Part shown: piece by piece, positions 1 through 8,405 of the stretch
Numbering within the stretch: position 1 is the stretch's first letter
How the letters are laid out: the number at the start of each line of letters is the position of its first letter
Assembly (NCBI GenBank): GCA_021811105.1
Contig: JAJZPM010000034.1
Coordinates: forward strand, 1-39,875
DNA from: Nitrospirota bacterium
Lineage (GTDB): Bacteria > Nitrospirota > Thermodesulfovibrionia > Thermodesulfovibrionales > UBA6898
DNA: 39,875 nt
Reading direction: 5' to 3'
The notes under the pieces: model-generated
What the model was told of the DNA's origin: nothing
The model's database searches: none
The model's input: only the letters and a program-made list of their open reading frames with translations
Program-made: the position numbers and the translations under genes

Positions 1-96
1 AAGGTCTGTGGTAGACTACCACGTCGATAGGCTGGAGGTGTAAGCGCAGTAATGCGTTCAGCTGACCAGTACTAATTGACCGTGTGTCTTGACCCT
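1..96 (+). rRNA. 23S ribosomal RNA, 3' end (partial)
   Basis: The first ~96 bases match the conserved 3' end of bacterial 23S rRNA. The final helices are recognisable from GATAGGCTGGAGGTGTAAGC near 26-45, GCGTTCAGCTGACCAGTACT near 53-72 and the closing stretch ending in CTTGACCCTT. The gene runs off the left edge. The exact 3' end is placed by analogy with the E. coli sequence and could be off by a few bases. It is followed by an ~87-base spacer and a 5S gene in the usual operon order. Confidence 0.93.
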
Positions 97-183
97 TATT
101 TTACTTCTTCCCTCCTGTTGTCAAAAACAGGTTGACAAGGATACGTTCTTTGATGGTATAATTAATTTTTCGGAAATAAAGTT

Positions 184-299
<116 letters not shown>

Positions 300-308
300 T
301 TTTAATAG

Positions 309-337
309 AAGGCCCGGAATTTCTTCCGGGCCTTTTT
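309..337 (+). terminator. Rho-independent terminator of the rRNA operon
   Basis: An inverted repeat, AAGGCCCGGAA / TTCCGGGCCTT, with a four-base loop is followed by a run of T. It lies ten bases after the 5S gene and closes the rRNA transcript. Confidence 0.93.
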
Positions 338-681
338 TGTGCGCCCGGCACGGGGTTGATAGCCGTTAGCCAAAGGCAAGGGTGTCCATACTGGCCCTTT
401 TTTAACTGCAGTCGAAAATTCGCAGCACAAACACATGATTGCTCCCTATTCTGAGGCCGCGAGAGACGAACTCCGAAGTTATTATCGTCAAATTGACAGC
501 AATAAATGAGGATATTTTGCTTTAACACGGGAAAATGGCGAAATTAGGCCCACATGCAGCATGGTTCAAAGTTGCGCAATTAAATATAGCGCAATAGCCT
601 ATAAATAAGAGGAGTGCTTGGGAAAGGCCCTCGAGGATCCAACTGCATTGTGGCGTTGGGGCAGGAAAGGAGGCGAAATCC
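338..681. other. Gene-free stretch after the rRNA operon
   Basis: No convincing coding sequence, tRNA or repeat is seen. Reading frames here lack ribosome binding sites and recognisable sequence. The right end (663-674) holds the AGGAAAGGAGG-type ribosome binding site of the next small gene. Confidence 0.6.
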
Positions 682-858
682 ATGGTACTCGAGTTAGACA
701 ATAAGGAAAAAGAGGCATTGATGCACGCTCTTGAATCTATTGACAATCAGTTGAAGGATGAAAGATTGAGGACCGACGACAGGGAACTGCGGGAATGCCT
801 GCGTGAAGATCAGTATCTGCTGGAAAGGATACTCCAGAAGGTAACGGCCATGAATTGA
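682..858 (+). CDS. Small hypothetical protein, 58 aa, charged helical
   Basis: ATG at 682 is preceded by a strong Shine-Dalgarno (GGAAAGGAGG, 664-673). The 58-residue product starts MVLELDNKEKEALMHAL and is rich in Glu, Leu, Arg and Lys. It has the heptad-like spacing of a small helical hairpin, one Cys, no signal peptide and no membrane segment. I do not recognise the family. It lies 56 bases before the DUF1059-type gene and may share its transcript and terminator. The strong binding site and the compact in-frame stop make it a likely real gene. Function unknown. Confidence 0.6.
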   Translation: MVLELDNKEKEALMHALESIDNQLKDERLRTDDRELRECLREDQYLLERILQKVTAMN

Positions 859-914
859 GTCGAGGCCGGGCGAGAAAATGAAGAAGTCCCGGATGCGGAG
901 AGAAGGTGAGGGCT

Positions 915-1088
915 ATGAAAGTACTGTCTTGCAGAGACGTAGGCGTCAATTGCGACTATCAGGCGCGGAGCAAAACTGTCGGCGAGGTTATCAGGAAGGC
1001 GACGGACCACGCCAAGAAAGACCATCACATTGATAAGGTGACAAAAGAGTATTTGGATTCATGGCGGAAGAAGGTCCATGACGTGTGA
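915..1088 (+). CDS. DUF1059-like small protein, 57 aa
   Basis: Starts MKVLSCRDVGVNCDYQAR and continues with a conserved helical part (a VIRKATDHAKKDHHIDK segment) typical of small DUF1059 proteins. The two N-terminal cysteines (CRDVGVNC) and the following His-rich helix are characteristic. The function of the family is not known. The ATG at 915 is preferred over the in-frame GTG at 906, because family members begin with MK-(V/T)-(L/M)-x-C and because the AGAAGG motif at 901-906 is correctly spaced for it. A hairpin terminator follows 14 bases after the stop. Family assignment is by recognition of the motif pattern. Confidence 0.8.
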   Translation: MKVLSCRDVGVNCDYQARSKTVGEVIRKATDHAKKDHHIDKVTKEYLDSWRKKVHDV

Positions 1089-1101
1089 CCCGGACTGCCA
1101 G

Positions 1102-1137
1102 GCGGCATGAGAGAAAAACTCTTATGCCGCTTCTTTA
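1102..1137 (+). terminator. Rho-independent terminator
   Basis: A 12-bp stem (GCGGCATGAGAG with CTCTTATGCCGC, one G-U pair) with a five-A loop is followed by TTCTTTA. It lies directly after the DUF1059-like gene. Confidence 0.85.
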
Positions 1138-1249
1138 TTATAAAGATGGAACCTTCGGGACGCCGGCCGCCTGCAGCGACAGGCAGTAACGAGCGAATCT
1201 AAATGCGCAATGCGCGACGGAAGGCAATCCCGCCGCGCATTGTGGGAAT

Positions 1250-1408
1250 TTAGGCTTCACAGCAGAGCTTTCTCATCCTCTTTTTCCCGTTCGGGGAGAC
1301 GGCCAGCACTACTTCGACCTTTTTTCCGCAGTTGCTGCAGAAGTTGGCTTTGCCCTTGTTCTCGAGCCTCGAGCCAACGTCGGTCTTGGATTTCTTTTCA
1401 CCTGCCAT
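1250..1408 (-). CDS. Small Cys-containing (zinc-ribbon-like) protein, 52 aa
   Basis: A short reading frame with an ideal ribosome binding site (AAAGGAGGTTC just upstream of ATG 1408). The product begins MAGEKKSKTDVGSRLENKG, then has a CSNCGKK knuckle near residues 24-30 and ends with KLCCEA. The CxxC plus a later CC pair suggests one zinc or metal site with the layout of a minimal zinc ribbon. It is very basic, with no membrane segment. I do not recognise a named family. It stands alone, transcribed toward the rRNA side, between the DUF1059-like gene and the pst operon. Confidence 0.7.
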   Translation of the reverse strand: MAGEKKSKTDVGSRLENKGKANFCSNCGKKVEVVLAVSPNGKKRMRKLCCEA

Positions 1409-1654
1409 AATAGAACCTCCTTTCCATATTTATGATCCGGCATTATTCGTTGTTTCAGAATTCACCGGGCACGCAGCCCTCCGCGGTCTTGCGTCACCGG
1501 GTTATACGTCCACAGCGATGACCAAAGCGGACTTGGGAATTACACAAAACCCTTTACTATAATCACTTATGCTATGTCTTGTCAATGGCCGACTGCTCAG
1601 TGGGTAAGCCGGGGGAAAATGCCGGAAAGGACGGCAACTAAGCCCGTAAATATC

Positions 1655-2332
1655 TCACTCGCCTTCGGCAGCTTCCGTAGGAGGCACCATATGCCGTATT
1701 ATCTTCCCCTCAACGAGATAGATCACCATTTCGGCGATGTTGGTGGCATGGTCGGCGAGGCGTTCCAGGTACTGCGCTACAAAGCTTATCTTCATAGCAC
1801 GATACACAGTGGTCGGGTCCTGGGCCATGAAGAACGCAAGTTCCTTCAGGACCTCATGCTTGAGGTCATCTACTTCATCGTCCCGCATGATGACGTCCAT
1901 CGCAAGCCTCTTGTCTTTTCGCACAAAGGCGTCGAGCGCGTCCCTCATCATTCCCTGGGCGATTTCCCTCATCCGCGGGATATCGATATAAGGCTTCAGG
2001 ATAGGCTCCTCATTCAGCTCGATTGCCCGCTCGGCGATATTCACGGCGAGGTCACCCATCCTCTCCAGGTCGGTTGTGATCTTCATCGCGGTGGTAATGA
2101 AGCGGAGATCGCCGGCCTTCGGCTGCCTCAGGGCGATAAGACGTATGGATTCCTCGTCGATCTCGACATCCAGCGTGTTGATCACTCGGTCGTTGTCGAT
2201 CACCAGCCGGGCGACTGCATTGTCCCTCTCCACGAGGGCCTGGATCGAATTTTTCAGCGCGTCTTCCACCAGGGAGCCCATTTTCAGGATCTTCTCCTTC
2301 AACTGCTGTAATTCATCGTCGAAAACGGTCAT
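1655..2332 (-). CDS. phoU: PhoU, phosphate transport system regulator
   Basis: A 225-residue protein with the two PhoU helical-bundle repeats. Each repeat carries the conserved acidic metal-binding signature; the first is seen as TDLERMGDLAVNIAERA near residues 87-103 and the second as QYLERLADHATNIAEM near 187-202. Length and pattern are normal for the family. PhoU couples the PstSCAB transporter to the PhoR sensor kinase and dampens phosphate uptake. Its ATG overlaps the pstB stop in a TAATG arrangement, so it is translated with the transporter as the last gene of the operon. No clear terminator is seen after it. Confidence 0.96.
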   Translation of the reverse strand: MTVFDDELQQLKEKILKMGSLVEDALKNSIQALVERDNAVARLVIDNDRVINTLDVEIDEESIRLIALRQPKAGDLRFITTAMKITTDLERMGDLAVNIAERAIELNEEPILKPYIDIPRMREIAQGMMRDALDAFVRKDKRLAMDVIMRDDEVDDLKHEVLKELAFFMAQDPTTVYRAMKISFVAQYLERLADHATNIAEMVIYLVEGKIIRHMVPPTEAAEGE

Positions 2333-3096
2333 TATCCGAACCTCCCGGTCACATAGTCTTCCGTCAGCTTTTCCGAAGGAGCGGTGAATATCCTGTCGGT
2401 CTTGTCGAATTCAATAAGTTCTCCGAGCATCAGAAAACCGGTCCAGTCGGATATCCTCGCCGCCTGTTGCATATTGTGGGTAACTATAACGATTGTCACC
2501 TCTTTTTTCAAGACCGCGGCCAGTTCTTCTATCTTCGCCGTTGAGATAGGATCGAGGGCGGACGTGGGTTCGTCAAAGAGCAGCACCTCGGGATTCACTG
2601 CCAACGCCCTTGCGATAACGAGCCTCTGCTGTTGCCCTCCCGAAAGCGCATACGCACTGGCGTTGAGCTTGTCCTTCACCTCGTCCCACAGCGCCGAATG
2701 CACAAGTGCCTTTTCGACTCTTTCCGAGAGGTCAGCTCTTTTTCTCACGCCCTTCAGCTTCAGTCCGTAGGCGATGTTGTCGAATATGCTCATCGGGAAT
2801 GGTGTCGGCTTCTGAAAGACCATCCCGATCCTGCTCCTGAGATTGATTAAATCCGTGCCGCCGGAAAGTATGTTGTCTCCCTGAAAGATGACCTCCCCCT
2901 GGTACCGGTTCCCTGGATAAAGGTCATGCATACGGTTGAAACATCTGAGCAGGGTCGTCTTTCCACAGCCCGAAGGGCCGATCAGGGACGTGACCGCGTT
3001 TTTGTAGACCGTCAGGTTTATCTTTTTTAGGGCATGGACATCCCCTGCGTAGTAGAAATCGAGTCCTTTGACCTCGAGTTCGATCTTTCCGGCCAC
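2332..3096 (-). CDS. pstB: PstB, phosphate ABC transporter ATP-binding protein
   Basis: ABC ATPase of the high-affinity phosphate transporter, about 254 residues. Visible motifs are Walker [10 protein letters not shown], signature LSGGQQQR, Walker B with DEPTSALDP and the switch His in IVTHN. The chosen start is GTG at 3096, which overlaps the pstA stop in TAGTG and has a GGTGGAGG ribosome site 8 bases upstream. Longer in-frame extensions would run into pstA and carry unrelated sequence. It energises Pi import through PstC and PstA at the inner membrane. Confidence 0.95.
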   Translation of the reverse strand: MAGKIELEVKGLDFYYAGDVHALKKINLTVYKNAVTSLIGPSGCGKTTLLRCFNRMHDLYPGNRYQGEVIFQGDNILSGGTDLINLRSRIGMVFQKPTPFPMSIFDNIAYGLKLKGVRKRADLSERVEKALVHSALWDEVKDKLNASAYALSGGQQQRLVIARALAVNPEVLLFDEPTSALDPISTAKIEELAAVLKKEVTIVIVTHNMQQAARISDWTGFLMLGELIEFDKTDRIFTAPSEKLTEDYVTGRFG

Positions 3097-3935
3097 TATT
3101 TGTACCTCCACCTTATGATGAGCCTTCCCGTAATGGTAAGGAGAAGAATGAATACCGTGATCACAAAGGCCGCCGCCCATGCCTGAGCGTGCCAGTTATC
3201 GTACGGCCCCATGGCATACTGAAAGATCGTCACCGTTAGTGAGGCCACCGGTTGTTTCATGTCCAGCGAAAAAAAGGAATTGTTGAAAGAGGTGAACAGC
3301 AGCGGCGCTGTCTCGCCGGCAACCCGCGCGATGGACAGGAGAATGCCGGTAAGAATGCCGGTCGCCGCGCCCCGATAGACCACCTGGGTGATCACTTTGT
3401 AGTAGGGCGCCCCGAGTGCAAATGCCGCCTCCCTTAATGTCCAGGGCACGAGGGAGAGCATGTCTTCGGTTGTCCTCAGGACAACCGGGATCATGATGAT
3501 CGAAAGCGCGACGGCTCCCGCCCATCCGCTGAAATGACCGATAGGCCTGACCAGCACCGCATAGATGAAGGTGCCGATGACGATGGACGGGACGCTGACC
3601 ATGATATCCGAAAGAATGCTGATGATCCGCGCAATCCCGCGGCCCCTAGCATATTCCGCAAGGAAAGTCCCTCCCAGAACTCCGACAGGCACGCCTATCA
3701 ACGTCGCGCATACCGTGATCAGCAACTGCCCCACGAAGGCGTTTCTCAGACCGCCCCCCTCGACCCCGGGCGGCGCAGGATCATTCAAAAAAAGGCTGAG
3801 TTTCAGTGCCTTGATGCCGTGAACGAGCACGTCACCCAAAATGAAGACCAGCCAGAACAGGCCCATGAAAGCCGCAAGGGTGCTCAGCGTAAGCGCAATA
3901 AAACCTTCTGTTTTTCTTATCTGTTCTCTCGTCAT
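3096..3935 (-). CDS. pstA: PstA, phosphate ABC transporter permease
   Basis: A 279-residue inner-membrane permease with six hydrophobic segments. The binding-protein-dependent transport (EAA) loop region appears as [16 protein letters not shown] and is followed by the conserved [17 protein letters not shown], typical of PstA. The ATG overlaps the pstC stop by four bases (ATGA) and the stop overlaps the pstB GTG, so the operon is translationally coupled. It forms the channel with PstC. Confidence 0.95.
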   Translation of the reverse strand: MTREQIRKTEGFIALTLSTLAAFMGLFWLVFILGDVLVHGIKALKLSLFLNDPAPPGVEGGGLRNAFVGQLLITVCATLIGVPVGVLGGTFLAEYARGRGIARIISILSDIMVSVPSIVIGTFIYAVLVRPIGHFSGWAGAVALSIIMIPVVLRTTEDMLSLVPWTLREAAFALGAPYYKVITQVVYRGAATGILTGILLSIARVAGETAPLLFTSFNNSFFSLDMKQPVASLTVTIFQYAMGPYDNWHAQAWAAAFVITVFILLLTITGRLIIRWRYK

Positions 3936-4873
3936 CTAGAGTACTTCTTCTCTGCCCTCAGGAGAAAGAACTTGGCAATGGCAAGGGTGATAAAACTCAT
4001 CACGAAAAGGACGAGCGCAAGATAGAACAGAGACGATAAATAGATATCTGTATCAGCCTCTGTGAACTCGTTTGCAAGGGTGACCGTTATCGTCGCTGCG
4101 GCGTCAAAAAGAGACGTTGTAATCCTGTGGTTGTTCCCGAGGACAAATGCGACCGCCATGGTCTCGCCGAGTGCCCTTCCCAATGAAAGTACAATACCCC
4201 CGAATACGCCCAGCTTGGAATACGGGATCACCACATTTTTCACCACCTCCCATTTCGTAGCGCCGATCGCATATGCCGACTCCTTCACTACGGAGGGTGT
4301 GAGGTTGAATGAGTCCCTGGAAATACTTGCGGTGAAAGGGATGATCATAATGCTCAGGATGACGCTGGCGGTCAGGATATCGATGCCCATCGGAGTCCCC
4401 TGGAAGAGGATGCCCACCAGAGGGACTGATCCGAAAATCTTCTTCAGGAAAGGCTCTATATGGTTGCTCATGATCGGCGAAAGGGTGAAAAGCCCCCACA
4501 TGCCGTAGATAATGCTCGGGATGGCGGCAAGGAGTTCGATCGCGGCGCCGATTGGCCCCTTCAGGAAATTCGGAGAGATCTCGGTCACGAATATGGCGAT
4601 GCCTATGGCGACGGGTATCGCGATGACCAGGGAAAGAAGGGTGGTGAAGGCGGTCCCATAGACATTGGTAAGCGCGCCGAAAGATTCTTTGACGGGGTCC
4701 CAGTCGGTCGAAGAAAGGAATTTCCAGATGCCGAACTTCCCGATTGCAAGAGACGATTCGGACAAAAGGACATAAAGAATCCCGATGATGAGGATGATCA
4801 CGGAAAATGACGCGGCCGCCGTTACAAGGGAAAAAATATTGTCGACAGGATTCTTTTTAGCTGTCCTCGGCAT
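3932..4873 (-). CDS. pstC: PstC, phosphate ABC transporter permease
   Basis: An inner-membrane permease of about 313 residues. It shows an N-terminal membrane segment, the characteristic FLSSTDWDPV stretch, the GAAIELLAAIPSIIYGMWGLF core and the EAA-loop equivalent ESAYAIGATKWEVV followed by SLGRALGETMAVAFVLGN. ATG 4873 is used. A TTG three bases upstream (4876) is also possible and lies at slightly better distance from the GAGGAAAGG site. It is the second gene of the operon, separated from pstS by a strong hairpin. Confidence 0.95.
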   Translation of the reverse strand: MPRTAKKNPVDNIFSLVTAAASFSVIILIIGILYVLLSESSLAIGKFGIWKFLSSTDWDPVKESFGALTNVYGTAFTTLLSLVIAIPVAIGIAIFVTEISPNFLKGPIGAAIELLAAIPSIIYGMWGLFTLSPIMSNHIEPFLKKIFGSVPLVGILFQGTPMGIDILTASVILSIMIIPFTASISRDSFNLTPSVVKESAYAIGATKWEVVKNVVIPYSKLGVFGGIVLSLGRALGETMAVAFVLGNNHRITTSLFDAAATITVTLANEFTEADTDIYLSSLFYLALVLFVMSFITLAIAKFFLLRAEKKYSR

Positions 4874-4905
4874 CAATCGAAGCGCCTTTCCTCGAGATTA
4901 GAGAA

Positions 4906-4944
4906 GCAACGGGGCAGGTTGTGATTCCAAGCCTGCCCCGTTGC
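4906..4944 (-). promoter_or_regulatory. Hairpin between pstS and pstC (attenuator or mRNA-stabilising)
   Basis: A perfect 13-bp inverted repeat (GCAACGGGGCAGG at 4906-4918 with CCTGCCCCGTTGC at 4932-4944) with a 13-base loop lies in the pstS-pstC gap. On the transcribed strand the hairpin is followed by TTCTCTAATCTC, not by a real T-run. Partial termination or protection of the pstS transcript is therefore more likely than full termination. Such an element would give more PstS than permease. Confidence 0.7.
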
Positions 4945-4958
4945 GCCTTTGTACGATA

Positions 4959-5966
4959 TTAGATACCGTTTGCCTTCCAGTATGCTCTGATCTTGTCTTT
5001 CAAGGATTTCGGCAGAGGCACGTACACAAGCTCTTTTGCCTTTTTGTCGCCATTCTTGAAGGCCCAATCGAAGAATTTGACGACCTTCTTGTTGCTGTCG
5101 GTCTTTTCTTTTGCGAGAAGGATAAATGTCGCACCCGCAATAGGCCAGGCATGCTTGCCGGGGGCATTTACGAGCCAGAGATCAAAATGCTTTTTGGGGT
5201 CAAAATTCGCCGTAGCCGCCGCATCCTCAAAAGTCTTGAAATTCGGCTCTACGAAATTGCCGGCAGGGTTTTTGAGGAGTGTGTATGCCAGCTTGTTCTG
5301 CTCCGCATAGGCGAATTCGACATAACCGATGGAGTTCGGCGTTCTTTTCGTATAATTTGCCACGCCCTCATTGCCCTTGCCGCCGATGCCTACGGGCCAT
5401 TTCACCGATGTCCCTGCCCCCACCTTGTTTTTCCACGCAGGACAGACGCCGCTGAGATAGTTGGTAAATATCGCGGTGGTTCCCGAGCCGTCCGACCTGT
5501 GGACAACATTTATTTCGCTATGCGGGAGGTTCACCTTAGGATTTAAGGACTTGATCGTGTTGTCATCCCAATATTTTAATTCTCCAAGGTAGATGTTGCA
5601 GACAGCGTTGGAGTCGAGCTTCAACTCGCCTGCCTTGACCCCCGGGATAGTCACCACTGGGACAACCCCGCCCATGACGGCAGGGAATTGCAGCAGCCTG
5701 TCTTTCCCCAGCTGTTCAGGAGTGAGCGGCGCATCGGACGCGCCAAAATCCACTGTCCTCTCGGTGATCTGCCTGATGCCGCCTCCGGAGCCTATAGACT
5801 GATAATTGAGCTGGGCTCCCGTCACCTTGTTATAGTCAAACGCCCATGCGGAATACACGGGGTAGGGGAACGTAGCTCCCGCTCCATTGAGCAGTTCGGC
5901 TGCCTCCGCATGTGCAAAAGAAAAGACAAGTGCTAATGCCATCGCTAATTTCAGAAACATTTTCAT
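4959..5966 (-). CDS. pstS: PstS, periplasmic phosphate-binding protein
   Basis: A 335-residue protein with a signal peptide (MKMFLKLAMALALVFSFAHA). The mature start ELLNGAGATFPYPVYSAW and the phosphate-binding loops YQSIGSGGGIRQ, DFGASDAPL and RSDGSGTTAIFT are those of PstS. It captures Pi in the periplasm for PstCAB. It is the first gene of the pst-phoU operon, with an AAGGAGG site directly upstream of ATG 5966. A Pho-type promoter lies 30-80 bases upstream. Length is normal for the family. Confidence 0.97.
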   Translation of the reverse strand: MKMFLKLAMALALVFSFAHAEAAELLNGAGATFPYPVYSAWAFDYNKVTGAQLNYQSIGSGGGIRQITERTVDFGASDAPLTPEQLGKDRLLQFPAVMGGVVPVVTIPGVKAGELKLDSNAVCNIYLGELKYWDDNTIKSLNPKVNLPHSEINVVHRSDGSGTTAIFTNYLSGVCPAWKNKVGAGTSVKWPVGIGGKGNEGVANYTKRTPNSIGYVEFAYAEQNKLAYTLLKNPAGNFVEPNFKTFEDAAATANFDPKKHFDLWLVNAPGKHAWPIAGATFILLAKEKTDSNKKVVKFFDWAFKNGDKKAKELVYVPLPKSLKDKIRAYWKANGI

Positions 5967-5993
5967 GGTTGCCTCCTTATGGATCTTATTTAG

Positions 5994-6045
5994 ATTATAC
6001 TTCCATTGTTACAACAGTGTTACAAAAAGATTAAAAGTCTGTTAC
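5994..6045 (-). promoter_or_regulatory. Pho box promoter of pstS
   Basis: Read in the direction of pstS, four 7-mers begin exactly 11 bases apart: GTAACAG (6045-6039), TTAATCT (6034-6028), GTAACAC (6023-6017) and GTAACAA (6012-6006). A perfect -10 TATAAT lies at 5999-5994, six bases after the last repeat. The third repeat covers the -35 position. This is the arrangement of a PhoB/PhoP-activated promoter, and the core resembles the Bacillus TTAACA repeat. Confidence 0.9.
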
Positions 6046-6285
6046 ATGTCGCTTCCCTCCTTTGTGGCCGTATTTTCAACCTCGTCCCCTGTGCGAATAC
6101 TGCTTTCCAAAAACTCGCTCAATCAGCCGGAAGATGAAAAGATTGGGCTCCCACGTGAAAATCGCAATCGCCGCGAGTACGCAGGCGGAAATGCTCAGGA
6201 CTATCAAGAAAACCATGGTCTAAAATAGCATGTGAAATGTTACGGGAGTATTAACGGGAAGTTAAATTATGAAGAAGAGTCCTTC

Positions 6286-6930
6286 TCATATCTTCTCTCT
6301 CTTCTCCTGAAAAAGATCGGCATAATATTCCTGCAGGCATTCGGGGCAGAGGCCATGGGAATAATGGATTTCCTCAGGGAGTGCACGGAAATGCTCTTTC
6401 CGTTTCCAGATGCCTTTGGTGCCCCGTATTTTCCTGCAGATTGAGCAGATCGTCACAGGCCCTCCATTTACCCGGTCCTCTGGGCCGCACCCGGAAGCTA
6501 TAAGGTACCCGTTTTTGCCGGAATATTGCCTCAGAAATTCGCCCAGCTTTTTGTCATCTTTCACGACATGCCCGGATATCCAGTCTGTGATGGCCTGTAC
6601 CGTCTCTACCGAAAGCTCATAGGATCCCTTTAACCCCAACGCCCGGATGTTTTGCAATTCTTCCTTGAGAAAGTGCAGTTCCATTATGAAGTTCCCGTGC
6701 TTCTCCTTATGCAATGCGTAATCCGAATATCCATAATATTTCATATATTGTTCTTCTTCGCAGAAATGGACCTCTATGTATTCCTCAAGAAAAGCCAGCA
6801 CATCGTCAATAGTGTATCTGCAAACCTGCTTCTTGATTGCAGCTCGCAGGCCATTGAGCCTCTTGAAAAGTTCCCTATGTTTGTTGTCGATCATTGGAAC
6901 ACCGACCGACATGTCTTCTGTCCAGTGCAT
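6286..6930 (-). CDS. Bacteriohemerythrin with C-terminal Cys4 module
   Basis: A 214-residue cytoplasmic protein. Residues 1-130 form a hemerythrin domain with the expected di-iron ligands: H18 in DNKHRELF, H55 and E59 in HFCEEEQ, H74/H78 in HKEKH, and the WISGHVVKDD element. The family binds O2 reversibly or senses O2 or redox. Residues ~155-205 form a second module, CSICRKIRG ... SHGLCPECL, with two CxxC pairs. That module is known as a tail on sensor and receiver proteins in Desulfobacterota and Nitrospirota. The ribosome site GGGGAGG precedes ATG 6930. The gene follows the two small four-Cys genes with a 37-base gap, so one transcript is likely. The ligand of the Cys4 part is unknown. Confidence 0.9.
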   Translation of the reverse strand: MHWTEDMSVGVPMIDNKHRELFKRLNGLRAAIKKQVCRYTIDDVLAFLEEYIEVHFCEEEQYMKYYGYSDYALHKEKHGNFIMELHFLKEELQNIRALGLKGSYELSVETVQAITDWISGHVVKDDKKLGEFLRQYSGKNGYLIASGCGPEDRVNGGPVTICSICRKIRGTKGIWKRKEHFRALPEEIHYSHGLCPECLQEYYADLFQEKREKI

Positions 6931-6967
6931 TGATTAGCCTCCCCAATTGCGGCAATTGCAGATGTAT

Positions 6968-7159
6968 TTACAGATGAGCTGCCCTTGAATCGTTTTCAGA
7001 TTGACCCGTACTGATGATCCCTTTCAAATAAAGCGGGCACTTTCTGTGCTCATTTGTCTGACAGTATTCCGCGAGCTCGAACTGGCTCGGCAGGTACCGC
7101 CTCTCCAGTGCCCTGCATGAAAGTATGGCCCTCGCGATGGTGAGATGCGCGCATTTCAT
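6968..7159 (-). CDS. Small four-Cys protein (family member A), 63 aa
   Basis: Starts MKCAHLTIARAILSCRALE. Four cysteines at 3, 15, 33 and 41 have the spacing C-x11-C-x17-C-x7-C, and the last is followed by Pro (CPLYLKG). That spacing recurs in four other small genes of this window. The ATG overlaps the stop of the preceding gene in ATGA, so the two are translationally coupled. No membrane segment or signal peptide. A small Fe-S or zinc site is plausible, but nothing in the sequence decides it. The family is not one I can name. Confidence 0.75.
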   Translation of the reverse strand: MKCAHLTIARAILSCRALERRYLPSQFELAEYCQTNEHRKCPLYLKGIISTGQSENDSRAAHL

Positions 7160-7347
7160 GACCCGCTCCCGACTACTGAAAGATGACCGGTCCGGCGGCC
7201 CCTGAGTAACCCGCGACGCGCTTTCTCCCGTTTTTTCAGCGGACATCCGTCGTTGTCTCCCTCGCAGAAATAGTGCCTGAAAAGGCGCGCAACCGGGATC
7301 CCCCGTTTGCAGCGCCTAGAGTCGGCGGTAAGGTCGCTGCACTTCAT
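7156..7347 (-). CDS. Small four-Cys protein (family member B), 63 aa
   Basis: ATG 7347 has an ideal AAAGGAGGT site. The product starts MKCSDLTADSRRCKRG and has cysteines at 3, 13, 28 and 35 (x9, x14, x6), the last followed by Pro. It is the most diverged member of the small four-Cys family. The C-terminal third is Arg/Gly-rich and looks unstructured. It is the first gene of a probable B-A-hemerythrin operon. Function unknown. Confidence 0.75.
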   Translation of the reverse strand: MKCSDLTADSRRCKRGIPVARLFRHYFCEGDNDGCPLKKREKARRGLLRGRRTGHLSVVGSGS

Positions 7348-7535
7348 ATCTACCTCCTTTAGTGAAGATGATTTTTTACAGAAATACGGCCCTGAGACGC
7401 ATCTGCACGTCAGAAACGACATAGCGTACGGTACTAAATCGGATGAACCTATCTCAGATGCCTGATCTCGTTTCCTCGATGCTTATGAAATACGATACCA
7501 CCGGAGTGTTGCATGGTCATGTCGGAGACATTAAA

Positions 7536-7577
7536 ATTCTGTGAACGGTAGGCAGGTAATGAAAGATTCTGTGGACG
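7536..7577. repeat. Direct repeat upstream of the 7634 operon
   Basis: ATTCTGTGAACG at 7536-7547 and ATTCTGTGGACG at 7566-7577 match at 11 of 12 positions. Their starts are 30 bases apart, close to three helical turns. They lie 57-98 bases before the first gene of the ATPase cluster. They may be operator half-sites, but no known regulator is matched. Confidence 0.4.
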
Positions 7578-7633
7578 CTCCCTTGATCGGTTGCTAGACT
7601 AAAATTAGGAATGTAAATACTTGAGGAGGCGTA

Positions 7634-7924
7634 ATGGGATTACTCGATAACGGTCTGAAGGGCAATGTGGTGACAGGCCTGGCGATAGGAATCGGCGCCG
7701 CGATTCTGGCCCCTACGGTTCTTCCGGCAGTGGCAAACGCGGCAAAACCTCTGATAAAAGCCGCCATCAAAAGCGGCATTATCATATTTGAAAAGGGCAA
7801 GGAGACCGCTTCAGAACTGGGAGAGGTATTTGAGGACATTGTGGCGGAAGCGAAGGCGGAAATGGCCGATGCCCATAAAGAAGCAGCTCCTGCAGCCCCG
7901 CCGGAGGGAGAAACAGGTGCATGA
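7634..7924 (+). CDS. DUF5132-like small membrane protein, 96 aa
   Basis: Starts MGLLDNGLKGNVVTGLAIGIG, followed by one or two Gly/Ala-rich hydrophobic stretches (about residues 12-50) and an acidic, Ala/Pro-rich tail. This pattern matches small membrane proteins annotated DUF5132, whose function is unknown. ATG 7634 follows a strong GAGGAGGCG site. It is the first of five same-strand genes running to 13585, and its end overlaps the next gene by eight bases. The Gly/Ala helices could pack in a membrane or at a membrane surface. Confidence 0.8.
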   Translation: MGLLDNGLKGNVVTGLAIGIGAAILAPTVLPAVANAAKPLIKAAIKSGIIIFEKGKETASELGEVFEDIVAEAKAEMADAHKEAAPAAPPEGETGA

Positions 7925-8405
7925 ACCTCCTCTTGCGTTTATCAGCCATCGTACAAGGTCGCGCATAAGGATACGGGTACCTTCAAAAAAAGGAGATCAT
8001 GCCTTTTTCGCTTCGGTCGCCGAAAAGATGTCAGCGGTCGAAGGCATCGGGACAGTCGGGGCGAACCCTCTTACCGCAAGCGTATTGCTCCTGCACTCGT
8101 CTGACCCTGACCGCATTATTGAGCGGTCGGTCGCTGAAGGCTTCTTCAGAATCGGCGATGCCGCACACACCCGTACAAACCTCCACAGGCGCGTTTTCAC
8201 GGCATTTGACACGGCGGACGCCGCCCTCCGGGATGTGACGGGAAACGAATTGGATGTCGGCGGCACAGCGTTCCTCGCGCTTGTGGGTATGGGTATCTAC
8301 CAGATATGGCGGGGGAATATTGCTGCGATCCCCTGGTACGCGGCGGCGTGGTACGCCCTCAACATTTTCCTGAAATCGAACACCGAAAAACAACCGGCAC
8401 AGTGA
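7917..8405 (+). CDS. HMA-like domain membrane protein, 162 aa
   Basis: GTG 7917 is chosen because GGAGGGAG lies seven bases upstream and because homologous sequence begins right there (VHEPPLAFISHRTRSRIRIR). Residues ~5-70 resemble the ferredoxin-like heavy-metal-associated fold (an R-x-R-x-R strand, then VEGIGTVGANPLTASVLL), but the CxxC metal site is absent. The C-terminal ~60 residues carry two hydrophobic segments (TAFLALVGMGIYQIW and IPWYAAAWYALNIFL). The gene overlaps the DUF5132-like gene. The same kind of domain recurs at the N-terminus of the ATPase two genes downstream and in the 16817-17188 protein. Probably a membrane-anchored partner of the ATPase; this is inference. Confidence 0.7.
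   Translation: MHEPPLAFISHRTRSRIRIRVPSKKGDHAFFASVAEKMSAVEGIGTVGANPLTASVLLLHSSDPDRIIERSVAEGFFRIGDAAHTRTNLHRRVFTAFDTADAALRDVTGNELDVGGTAFLALVGMGIYQIWRGNIAAIPWYAAAWYALNIFLKSNTEKQPAQ

Noticed and set aside
97-183. tRNA or coding sequence in the 23S-5S spacer
   Set aside because: No tRNA cloverleaf or family sequence; a frame crossing 89-454 only reads through the 5S gene.
5887-6228. Plus-strand reading frame of 113 codons across the pstS promoter
   Set aside because: It covers the pstS start and Pho box, has no ribosome site and no protein-like composition.
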